Shown here: in pieces, positions 19,070 through 27,790 of the stretch | Layout of the letters: every line of letters starts with the position of its first letter | How positions within the stretch are numbered: position 1 is the stretch's first letter | Source of the DNA: Acrasis kona | Taxonomy: Eukaryota > Heterolobosea > Eutetramitea > Acrasida > Acrasidae | Assembly: GCA_026419775.2 (NCBI GenBank) | Contig: JAOPGA020001753.1 | Span: 38,042-102,041 of the forward strand | DNA length: 64,000 nt | Direction: 5' to 3' | The notes under the pieces: generated by a model | What the model was told of the DNA's origin: nothing | Seen by the model: the letters and a program-made list of their open reading frames with translations, nothing else | Database searches by the model: none | Made by a program: the position numbers and the translations under genes

Positions 19070-19095
19070 AAGGTTAGGCCGATAGGACCTCCGTC
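19070..19095 (-). repeat. Right terminal inverted repeat of the MULE-like element
   Basis: Ends CGATAGGACCTCCGTC and is the partner of 16460-16485. It is followed directly by TTTCTTT, which is also present directly before the left end. Confidence 0.88.
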
Positions 19096-19229
19096 TTTCT
19101 TTACCAGAGTGAAGTTTATGAAATTGCACCTGAATCACTACATCAGTACATGGAAATCAAATTTGAGCCTGGGCATCCGGAGTTTTGATCATTAATAAAT
19201 TCAAAGGTTTTGTAGTATGAAAATCACGT

Positions 19230-20294
19230 TTATTTTTTCAACATGAAACGAATAACAAAAAACACAACAAAGAGAAGTGCAAAGATTTTTAACCAAAACT
19301 TGATTTCAGCTTTCTTCTCGGTAATCTTTTGAAGATTAATAACTCTTCGTGAAAGTGGATTAGTGAGTAAGTAACTCACCGCCCTCATGTAATTGTTCAC
19401 GTGGTGGATGTTCAACATCATGATGCGCTCCAAACAGTCAACAAAACCAAGTCTCCTATACATGCTCTCTGCCATTGGAGAAGGCTCCAACACACAAAAT
19501 TCGCATCCCTCCTCACTTGCAATTTTCATACAATGTAGTGACATTTTAGAACCAAGTCCGTGCATGCGGTGCTCTTTTGAGGTCATAATGTTATAAATGC
19601 CCGCAATGCTTTCATCATCAAAATATAAAGTTCCAGCGCACAAGACCTCCGTTCCTCCATTCAAAGTGCCCACAAAGAATCGGAGTGGATGAGTTGGTCC
19701 CATGGGTACAACTTTGAATAGGTCGAAGAAATATTTGCGTGTGTTTCCATTGTCTGCAGGTATTCCGGTGGATTTAATCATGCAATCAAAGATTTCTAAG
19801 AGTAGACTGTCGCTCAGTTTAAATCTCTCATCATCGCCATTAATTTCGTAAATGGTCACCACTTGATCCTGCTCAGATACATGCTTCTTTAGACGTTCCG
19901 AGTTGGCCAGTTTACATGACAAGAACTTTGTTTTCGTTGCGGGAAAGAAGTTATGACGGCGTAGAACTGACATTTTTCTATCAATATTCTGGTCTATAGA
20001 CAAGCTGATTGCGCTTAATAGTTTCTTTTTTTGCAGCTTTTCGTTGATTTTTGAAATGTTATGCTCCAACTTGCGGAATACTTCATCATTGTTGTTTAGA
20101 TTGTCCACAGAGCCCTGGTTGTAGAATGCAAATATATGACCGTCTCTACCATCGTCTCTCTTCATTTTAGTCATGACAGTAAATGTGTGCTCATCCTTCA
20201 CTGCAACCTCTACACTTTGTTCTGCATACTTTGCCAGGTACTCATAGTATCTATCCTTGTTCTTCCAGCAGTCTTTTGGTGCTATATCTGACAT
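19230..20294 (-). CDS. Tail-anchored GNAT-family N-acetyltransferase-like protein
   Basis: A 354-residue frame without introns. Residues about 205-300 form a GNAT domain: a beta strand LCAGTLYFDDE, the strand GIYNIMTSKEHR, the acetyl-CoA loop RMHGLGS (R-x-x-G-x-G), an amphipathic helix SLHCMKIASEEG, and the end AESMYRRLGFVDC that typifies motif B. A single hydrophobic helix at the extreme C-terminus (WLKIFALLFVVFFVIRFML) with a short basic tail makes it a candidate tail-anchored protein of the ER or outer mitochondrial membrane, with the catalytic part in the cytosol. The N-terminal about 200 residues resemble the degenerate half of a two-GNAT protein (strand and helix pattern) but have no clear loop. 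The substrate is unknown. Confidence 0.68.
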   Translation of the reverse strand: MSDIAPKDCWKNKDRYYEYLAKYAEQSVEVAVKDEHTFTVMTKMKRDDGRDGHIFAFYNQGSVDNLNNNDEVFRKLEHNISKINEKLQKKKLLSAISLSIDQNIDRKMSVLRRHNFFPATKTKFLSCKLANSERLKKHVSEQDQVVTIYEINGDDERFKLSDSLLLEIFDCMIKSTGIPADNGNTRKYFFDLFKVVPMGPTHPLRFFVGTLNGGTEVLCAGTLYFDDESIAGIYNIMTSKEHRMHGLGSKMSLHCMKIASEEGCEFCVLEPSPMAESMYRRLGFVDCLERIMMLNIHHVNNYMRAVSYLLTNPLSRRVINLQKITEKKAEIKFWLKIFALLFVVFFVIRFMLKK

Positions 20295-20550
20295 GGTCTA
20301 TGGTTGTTAAATTGTCACAAAACCAATTTATTTGCGTGAACATGCGCACAGCTGCGGAAGCGGAAGTTACAAGATATTACAATATTGTCAAAAGTTGTTT
20401 GGAACAGTAAGATGGAATTTCAAAACAATGCAGCATTATTTCATTTCATATATTTTATTTCTCTTTACACAGGTTATGGTTTCTGTTTTGTAAGTTTGAG
20501 AGTTTGTCTGTTCTGTATTTTCCTTGAATAATCCAACAACATTTATTATG

Positions 20551-21017
20551 TTATTGGAGTTTGTACACTGTAATTTCAACATCGGTCCCTTCAAAAATCT
20601 TGGTTATGATTTCAACTACTTTCGGCCATTCAAGCTTGTCCAATCCACAGCCTATAACTGGCATTGATAGCTTGGTGACATCATTATTCAGCATGTGGTC
20701 CCTCATCAAATGCAGAGACGATTCAAGACTAGCATATGTTGGCTTTTGAAAGTAGCGGTCCTTTGTTACTAAATAATATACCCATCGCTTGCTTTCGTCG
20801 TCAAATAAGTGGCATATACCTCCCTTGGCTGCATTTTGAGATTTCAAGTACCCTACTTTCTTGAACTGTGTGTTTTAACATTGATTGAATTGAACAAACA
20901 TACTTTTTCTTTAAATATTACCGCAATACCTTTGCCCATGTGTAGATCAGCGGATACACAATGGCATAGTGCATCTAAACTTTTGAAGAGGTCCCCTCTT
21001 ATCTGGTTGAGTTTCAT
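20551..21017 (-). CDS. OARD1: OARD1/TARG1-type macro-domain ADP-ribose glycohydrolase
   Basis: Exons 21017-20904 and 20865-20551 (38-nt intron) give 142 residues, the length of the human protein (about 150). The sequence follows the family closely: an N-terminal RGDLFKSLDALCHCVSADLH, MGKGIA, a central KGGICHLFDD, YYLVTKDRYFQKPTY, then LSMPVIGCGLDKLEW and the C-terminal VEITVYKL. The lysine in the position of the human catalytic Lys and the C-terminal Asp of IGCGLD are both present. The enzyme removes ADP-ribose from glutamate/aspartate and deacylates O-acetyl-ADP-ribose. It could act on the same signal that the WWE protein at 17-823 would read. Confidence 0.85.
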
Positions 21018-21129
21018 TTCATTAAAAGTGTACTATTTGAATTATAAAGTAAGATAAGACAATAACCACGGCAAGTTCCTACAGAGTTCTTTTTCAATTG
21101 ATCAACACTAGATTGTGCATTAAAAGTAT

Positions 21130-21705
21130 TTGTTTATAAAATTTACAATAGAATCATCTTCACCACCAACTATTACACCCAACTTCCAGTGTGCGTAATT
21201 CACGTAATCTTCTTCCTTCCGCATGTTCAGCTCGGTGTACGTGACTTGGTCCATAGTCTTGTCGCGAATGACTTCATGTATCCTCATGATATCATCAAGT
21301 CAACATGTAACTGGTCGTCATTAGTTTGGTCTCTTCCTTGTAACCTCATGATTGAGTTCGTTCCATTGTTCCAGAATTAGCAATCACATTATCAAAGTTA
21401 ACGTGTGCTTGTTCGGTTGCTTCTCTGTAACAAAATCTCATGAACGTTTCTGTTATGTTTTAGAAGTAGGTCAAGAATAAAGCATCGCCCAAAAGATTAG
21501 TCGGCCATCTCTTGGTAAAAGTCATTTGCGTCTGGACTTTGTAAGCATTGTACGGAATAAACCTTGACGTGCTGTTCATTCTTAAGGGAGACCATCTCTC
21601 CAGTCAATACGCATAATTTGAGTGGATGTATTTTTAACGTGATTGTTTACACGGCCATAATTTGAATAGCACTTCGGAGTTATGATCCGATCAATCCTCT
21701 ACCAA
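21130..21705 (-). pseudogene. Decayed gene, weakly like a p24/emp24 cargo receptor
   Basis: The minus strand contains at least five coding-like blocks separated by in-frame stops or frame changes: CYSNYGRVNNHVKNTS, GEMVSLKNEQHVKVYSVQC, FMRFCYREATEQAHVNFDNV, YKEETKLMTTSYML and LDDIMRIHEVIRDKT...NFINKYF ending at TAA (21122-21124 region). The order of an FCY strand, a helical stretch with QVTYTELNMRKEED and a hydrophobic end vaguely resembles p24/TMED proteins, but I would not rely on this. The stops are not at splice sites. The region lies beside another broken element at 22.0-22.8 kb. Confidence 0.4.
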
Positions 21706-22004
21706 TTGTGGTGGTGCACAAAAAATTAAAAGACCAATCTTATTGGTAGAGTAGCCAAAGGGCAAAGTTAATTGCTCCTAAGTGTACTCTATTGCTTCAA
21801 AAAAGGTCTAGTAGACAGATGTGCATTACTGCATAAATATTACTTTGTATTTTTCGGTGCAAGTCTGGGGTATAGTTTATCCGAAAACAATTTATAATAC
21901 CTCTAGCTTTAATCGTCCAAACTTTGAGGGAGAGGCAACGTCTGGGGATGGCAGAATAATTGTTGTAAAAAGTAGTTGTAATAGGTTTAGCGTAAACACT
22001 GGAA

Positions 22005-22835
22005 ATGGGCACAAGTTCAAGCTCAGACACAGACACGCAAGCAACAAGAACATGTGGCAACACACGCCGTGACTATGCTGCTATTAACGAGAAAGATTCT
22101 GATTCTGACACCGCGTAAGCGCGTTGGGTACACCAACGACTCCCAACGTTTGGACTCGCAATGATCTGACGTTCTGCGAGCGATGCACCAATCAGCAAAT
22201 ATAAAAGACAACAAAGAAAAAGAGGACACAAAGAGAAGCTTCCGACGGAAGTTTGGTCGCATTTTATAGAAACAATGGGTGAACTCGGTTTGGTATTTGC
22301 AAGTGCAATATCTGTGGAGGAGTTTTCAATAGAAGTGAGCTGTCCTACCAAAAACTTCATTACCCAATTGGAAAATACACACAAAATGTTCGATCCAAAA
22401 AAACAATTTCCAACAAGGGGTGACACAACGTCTGAGGAGAGGCGTTTGTTGGATGGATATCACAAACCAACCGTTCACAATGGTAGAAGAGGAAACCTTT
22501 CGAACATTTATCAAAAAGGTCAAAACCAATAACTTCAGCATTAATTCTGCATCTGTCCAAATAAGATTGCATTCCTTGCTAAATCGGACATCACACTACA
22601 GAATGGGAATATAAAGAGCACATAATGGATTTTATGAAACTCAACGGTGCTCAACTGGAGAGAATATGGCGCATGAAGTACGTAAATGCCTCAGTAATTA
22701 TGCTGTACAATTGTATTCTCAGTATCAAGAACGTCAGGGCGGAATCTCATTTCCGACGATTTTAACTGGAGACAGTCCAATATTTGATAATATTCTTATA
22801 CGACCTCTACCGGGTTAGCATTGTATGTAGCAAGC
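22005..22835 (+). mobile_element. Remnant of a hAT/BED-type transposase gene
   Basis: Several frames carry pieces of a hAT transposase. PTEVWSHFIETMGE followed (in another frame) by CKCNICGGVFNRSEL and a later H is a broken BED zinc finger. WMDITNQPFTMVEEETFRTF is the family's very typical region after the finger (the QPF-VE-F motif). WEYKEHIMDFMKL and the following frame to about 22819 (MAHEVRKCLSNYAVQL...) are further scraps. Stops and frame changes separate them, so no functional enzyme is made. No terminal repeats were found. Confidence 0.6.
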
Positions 22836-22966
22836 TAAATAAGTTGGTGATTAATTAATAAAATTGTTTGAACGCTGTTGTTGAGGAATTATAAAATTTG
22901 TGTTTACAATCTTATTAATTATTATAAAAACAATACCCTTGGAAAATTTAACATTTATCATAAAGA

Positions 22967-24200
22967 ATGGCATTTATTTATGAAGATAGAGATGTTGACT
23001 TTGTGGAGATCTTTAACCGAATGTTTGAAGAAGAACAGATAATCAAAGATTCTTCTGATGTGGTATTTAAGTTTGAAGATGGTAGTGTTTTATGCGCTCA
23101 TCGCATTATATTATGTTCGCGTTGTGAATTTTACAAGGCTATGATGGCAAGAAGTTGGATAGAGTCCATTCAACCGCCTCCATATGAAGTTGAAGAAGAG
23201 AGTGATCCTATTTTGTTCAAAGAGTTTATAAGGTACTTATACTGTGGCAAAGTGCATATGAAAAATGTGGAAGACTTAATACCTTTATATTCAATTGCTG
23301 AAGAAAAGTGCCATTCTTCACTTTTAATTTGGCTAAATAAAACAATATCAGAATATACAACAACTGAAAGTGCCTGCAAAATGCTACAGATGCTATATAA
23401 CACTTGTGACCAATCAACTGAGTGCTTCAAAAATACTTATAATGGGATCAAACATGTAATTTTGTCAGATATTAATAGTTTAGAGGGAGAGAGGATATGT
23501 GAACTAGAAATGGAACTTTTAATCAGTGTTTTAAAAAATCAGCAGTACAAGGAACAAAGTAAGCTATTTGAAGCAGTTATGGTTTGGGTCAATAATTGTA
23601 CAACTTTACCTACTGACTGGAGAATAAGAATATTTTATTTGGAACCACTGATGGCCACAATAGACTATAAAAGTATCAAGACTTGGTATTTTAATGATAA
23701 CATTGTGCCATTAAAAGTACTGAGTCCTGCAATATTTAGCAACATTATTTTCAGAATTGATGTAGAAGCTGCTAGTAAAAGTAAGTTCATGATTTATTTG
23801 TTCATTATATTCAATTCAAATAGGTGTACAACAAATATCAGATGCAAAGTGGAGATGTATTATCCCGTTCAATGTTTCTGAAACTTGCGAAGGTTTAGCA
23901 TTTAAATACCAGTCAAGGCAATTTAGTATTGGTTACTCTCAAGGCAGTGAGAAGGATTATCTTCTTTTGACCCTGAAAAATTATGGCCATTATGAAAGAA
24001 TAAAGTGTAATTTCACAATGTTATGCACTTATTTAAATAATAAGTTGTATGACAATTTTGAGTTAATATTTACCAATAAACATTATTCATTGGGCATAGA
24101 TAAAGCATTTAAGAAGAAACTAAGTGAAATGAAAGAGGAGGGTTATGTGTTTGATAAATATCTGGTCATTGAAATGGAGATGGAGATAATGCAACCTTAA
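22967..24200 (+). CDS. BTB/POZ domain protein
   Basis: Exons 22967-23780 and 23824-24200 (43-nt intron) give 396 residues. Residues about 28-120 are a BTB domain: SSDVVFKFEDGSVLCAHRII, then ILCSRCEFYKAMM, FKEFIRYLYCGKV and LIPLYSIAEEKC. A helical BACK-like region follows (about 125-245, with LFEAVMVWVNNC). The C-terminal third has strands such as WRCIIPFNVSE and FSIGYSQGS, which could be a MATH/TRAF-like or other beta domain, but no clear match is seen. BTB-BACK proteins usually act as substrate adaptors for CUL3 ubiquitin ligases. This fits the other ubiquitin-system genes nearby but is not proved. The gene is AT-richer in codon use than actin or p62, so probably of low expression. Confidence 0.72.
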
Positions 24201-24285
24201 CAAAATCTTTACTATGATAAATATATGGATAAATATGACATAACGAAAAGTATATGTTCTCAAAAAGATAAAATATTTTACTTGT

Positions 24286-25100
24286 TTAATTCTTCTTAGT
24301 TTGTGGTAAACTCATTATTCTGTCCAATTCTTGTTTGTATTGTTGATTTTGTTTCTTTAAAAAGGTTAACTCCTCCTCAAACTTCTTCTCATCATTTTTC
24401 CTCCTTTCGTTTTCTTTCTTTTCAACAGATTCGCACTTAGCTTGCCACTCCTTTACCAATCTCTCTTGCAATGCGAGGTCTTTCTCAAGCTTTCTAATGT
24501 TTTGCTCCATTTCGGATTTCCCTTGTTCGGCCTGCAGCGCTTTTCTCATTCCAAATGCTACACTACTTTCATACAATGTTCTGTAGGCTTGTATTGTCAT
24601 GCGTATCTCATCTCTCACTCGAAGAAGTAACAGCCCTCTCTCTGCACAGTTCACTGTAACCTGCCTTATAAGTTCATCTGTTATAGGTTAATAATAATGT
24701 TGTATCAATCCGTACCGAAGCATTGCTCGTATAATTCCTCTCTAACTGGGCAGATACCAGTTTCTTTTGCTTTTCTTTGTACAAGCAGAGAATCCAATTG
24801 CTCTTGAAGGTTGATAACATCCAATCTGGTTGCTGGTGTTGATGATACATTTTGAATCCAAAGTTGTCCAGAGTCGTCCCACTGCCGTGGTGGGAGAATC
24901 GAATTTAATATATCTTCCGTTTGTGTAATGGGTTTATTTTCAACTGGTGGTAATTTCGCTAGAGTTCCGTTTGATAGAGTGGCCTTGGAGCTTTTCTTCA
25001 TTGAACCTCCAAGTAAGTTTTTCGAACTGTTGCGCTTTTTGGAGTCGCTAACTAAAACAGGGTTATCATATCTGACAAGAGAAAAGTTGGAAGATATCAT
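24286..25100 (-). CDS. DNALI1: Axonemal inner-arm dynein light intermediate chain (p28/DNALI1)
   Basis: Exons 25100-24716 and 24677-24286 (38-nt intron) give 258 residues, the family length. A short disordered N-terminus is followed by LNSILPPRQWDDSGQLW, ATRLDVINLQEQLDSLL, ETGICPVREELYEQCFDELI, and RGLLLLRVRDEIRMTIQAY, all strongly conserved in Chlamydomonas p28 and human DNALI1, then a long C-terminal coiled coil. The protein binds actin and the heavy chains of single-headed inner-arm dyneins in cilia and flagella. Its intactness shows that the organism keeps at least part of a motile-flagellum toolkit. It is divergent from the EB1-like gene, with 98 bp between the starts. Confidence 0.93.
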
Positions 25101-25198
25101 CTCGCAGCTATATTGTACAATTTTACAAGTTGACTAATGTATTGGCGCTATAAAACGAACTTCAAAATAAACAGAGAAAGAATCATATTACAACACAG

Positions 25199-26289
25199 AT
25201 GTCGCACAAGAACATTCCCCTTGGAAGGCTCGAAGTCAGTTTCTACAAAACAGTTAATTAATTTCAGTAGTTACTCTCTTGGCTGAATAATTTTTTGGAA
25301 TCTAACTATCAAAAGGTTGAAGAATGTGCAGATGGTATTCTTGGTTGGACTTCAGACAATAATTGAATATAATAGGTGTCGCATACTGTCAGATATTTGA
25401 CGCCACTCTGGGGGGGAAATTTCCACTTCATTTGGTCGACTTTAATGCCAAGTTCCAAGATGACTACGAGAAGAACTTGAGATTGCTGCAGGAAACTATG
25501 AAAAAAAATCAAATCCCGAAGTCGATAGACGGTAAGTTGTTCAATGAATTATTATAATAAGAGTCAATAACCAACTTAGTTCCAAAGTTAGCTAAATCAA
25601 AGTTTCAGGATAACAACGAGTTTCTACAATGGTGCTTCGCATATGTAAAAAAGAATTATCCTGGTATTGAAAAGTCCTATAAAGCAAGCGAAAGAAGGGA
25701 GGAAAGCAAAGCAAAACAATCATTAAAAAAGAAGCCTCCCACTGTATCTCAGCAAAGACTCCCTCCAAACAGATTACAAATTGCCTCTCCTGCGCCAACT
25801 AAAGTGAAAAGTGGAGCTTCTCTTCCACGAAACTCATCAAATCCCCAATTAAATTTAAAGAGATCAAAATATAGCGATGGATACTTTCAGTGCGGAGATG
25901 AAGATGATGGCGGCATAGATTATAACCCGCATGAAATTTTTTCTGCTAGAAGAAACTCTGGAAGCTCAATTTCTCCAGATATACACCATACGAAAAAACA
26001 TGCTGTGCAAGACAAATCCGAAAATTTTGCTGGGATACATAACAAACACCCTGAGCCAATACACAACGACCTGCTCACTCAAGATATGAACGAAATGTTT
26101 TGGGATGAATTTGTGCAAACGCTGAGCGACCTCACTTTTGATAAGTTAGAATTGGACTTGGTTACTATTGCAATAGAAAATAACGATTTATATGCCTCAA
26201 CGAGCGCTATATTGGAGGATAGAGATAAGTGTATAAACAAATTAAGAAGGGTGGAGGCCTTGGTCAGGCGTAACAAAATTGTCATGTGA
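25199..26289 (+). CDS. EB1-family microtubule plus-end-like protein
   Basis: Exons 25199-25234, 25271-25334, 25376-25531 and 25580-26289 (introns 36, 41 and 48 nt) give 321 residues. The first about 125 residues are an EB1-type calponin-homology domain: GRLELLSWLNNFLESNYQKV, VAYCQIFDA, HLVDFNAKF, IPKSIDVPKLAKSKFQDNNE and FLQWCFAYVKKNY. A basic Ser/Pro-rich linker follows. The C-terminal helix (about 255-315, FWDEFVQTLSDLTFDK...) sits where the EB-homology dimer domain should be, but the usual FYF motif is not seen and the extreme C-terminus lacks an acidic EEY-type tail. It may therefore dimerise and recruit partners differently from EB1. Confidence 0.8.
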
Positions 26290-26477
26290 CCTCTAATAAA
26301 AGAAACTTACAAACAATTGAGGGTCCGGACGTTCATTTGATACTTTTTTAGTAGAAAGGAATTAAATAATTCTCCTCATTCGGTTATATAATTTTAGTTT
26401 AATTTGGCGAAAAAAGGAGCTGCTCTCCTCCTGAACAACCAGATTATTTATTTGGTGAATTATCACGGACAACAACA

Positions 26478-27002
26478 ATGCATCGAAGCACACACATTCA
26501 CAACCTAGCCCTAGAAATATGTGCTAGTACTAATTCGCTAAATGGGATGGAAGAAGTAATAGAGAGGGAGTTAGAGAGAGCTTTTAGCAATGGTTGCGTG
26601 GATCTACTCACACAGTTGAACACAGTGCTAGGGCAATTAAAAACAAGCAAGAATACTACTAACGAAATAACTGAAAAGAACTTTGAGTTGAAGTCAGAAA
26701 TCCAAAAATTAAGAGATTCGCAACAATCGTTGGAGGAAGTTTGCTTGCTCAATAGTAGACACAAATTCTTAGCTGTGGGAGTTCAAGACTTATCAAGGTC
26801 CAACAAGATGCCTTTGTCTTCTGAGAGGATTTGTAACTTGATAAGAGAACTCCGCGGTGATAAAAATTGCCTTAAAATATTGCATCCCATACTGAAAAGT
26901 AAATTATCGAACTCAAACACAACGAAGAAGGTTGCATTTGCGATGTCAAGAAATATTGGCAGCAGCAGCCCAGATGGTTATCAAATTATATTGAACCGAT
27001 GA
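26478..27002 (+). CDS. Hypothetical coiled-coil protein
   Basis: A 174-residue frame with no intron. The N-terminal part is an extended helical region: LNGMEEVIERELERAF and ITEKNFELKSEIQKLRDSQQ form a likely coiled coil at about 55-90. The C-terminal half has a short helical segment (ERICNLIRELRGDKNCLKIL) and a Ser/Asn-rich tail. No family is recognised. It lies between the EB1-like gene and a small mitochondrial-type gene on the same strand. Confidence 0.5.
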   Translation: MHRSTHIHNLALEICASTNSLNGMEEVIERELERAFSNGCVDLLTQLNTVLGQLKTSKNTTNEITEKNFELKSEIQKLRDSQQSLEEVCLLNSRHKFLAVGVQDLSRSNKMPLSSERICNLIRELRGDKNCLKILHPILKSKLSNSNTTKKVAFAMSRNIGSSSPDGYQIILNR

Positions 27003-27178
27003 TGCTTTGTCGCCCATTCTTCGCTCTGTACACACGTTAATAAACAATTGTAATATTATTACTATATTATACCATATTGGTACTGAACAATGTTTGAATG
27101 ATCTACTCAACCAATGTTTTATCCCCAAATCAAAATCTTTAAATAAATCTTTATTAGAATTATCATCCACAGTCAATA

Positions 27179-27412
27179 ATGCAACGTATCGTCAGGTTAA
27201 ATACATTGAGAATACTCAGCACTCCACAAAGATACTACTCAAAAACATCAGACGCCCAGGAGACAACGATTGCTAATGCCAACGATAAGGATAAGATGGG
27301 AATGTATCAAAATCAAGTTGACAACATGACGAGATTTCAAACGGAGACCAACAAGGTAAAGAGTGATGTTGAAGGTGACATTAAAAAGACCGACGATACA
27401 AAAAGTGCATAA
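27179..27412 (+). CDS. Small protein with probable mitochondrial presequence
   Basis: A 77-residue frame. Residues 1-20 (MQRIVRLNTLRILSTPQRYY) are basic, without acids, and amphipathic, a typical mitochondrial targeting peptide, with a likely cleavage near RYYSK. The remaining about 55 residues are hydrophilic and helical (NQVDNMTRFQTETNKVKSD). No family is recognised. The size and character resemble small accessory subunits of respiratory complexes, but nothing specific supports that. AATAAA lies at 27418. Confidence 0.5.
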   Translation: MQRIVRLNTLRILSTPQRYYSKTSDAQETTIANANDKDKMGMYQNQVDNMTRFQTETNKVKSDVEGDIKKTDDTKSA

Positions 27413-27547
27413 TCAAAGAATAAAATCATCCTAACTACTGTATTATTTATTGTTAATGGCAGGTGTTTTGCTTGATGGGTTGGGTTTGTGTTGGGTAAAG
27501 CTTGATATATATGATGTGCCAGCATAACAACAGCTCGATTCTCAACA

Positions 27548-27790
27548 TCATAGATTGAGGAAATAAATATTGTACTTTCCTAAAGCTACTCTTATACAGC
27601 TCTTATCTAGAAAACAATAATGGCTGTGCAGAAGCACAATTGTCGCTAAAGTACTTTCTGGAATTTGATTGTTGATGAATGATGGTGTGTATTTTACAAT
27701 CTTTTTTTGTTCGTGACTGTCTATTATTAGTTCTTTAGTAACGTCAACCATCAAACAAGACCGCCCACTTACCGTTGTATGAAGTGACAT
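27548..27790 (-). CDS. Possible small gene divergent from the ankyrin gene
   Basis: An 80-residue frame begins directly opposite the ankyrin-gene ATG, so the two starts form CATATG. It encodes MSLHTTVSGRSCLMVDVTKE and then mixed strands and helices (ESTLATIVLLHSHYCFL). A donor-like GTAAGT lies near the start and a possible donor near 27575, with more coding-like sequence in another frame to about 27440, so the real structure may be spliced. No family is recognised. I give this low weight. Confidence 0.33.
   Translation of the reverse strand: MSLHTTVSGRSCLMVDVTKELIIDSHEQKKIVKYTPSFINNQIPESTLATIVLLHSHYCFLDKSCIRVALGKYNIYFLNL

Larger units (their letters stand above)
16460..19095. mobile_element. 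Complete MULE-like DNA transposon (2,636 bp)
   Basis: The element is bounded by 26-bp terminal inverted repeats that match at 25 of 26 positions (left 16460-16485, right 19070-19095, outer end GACGGAGGTCC). It is flanked on both sides by TTTCTTT (16453-16459 and 19096-19102), a likely target-site duplication; the 7-bp length is slightly short for a MULE and the sequence is simple, so it needs care. Inside lies one uninterrupted transposase gene on the minus strand. Ends, single open reading frame and flanking repeat together indicate a recent, possibly still autonomous insertion. Confidence 0.85.
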
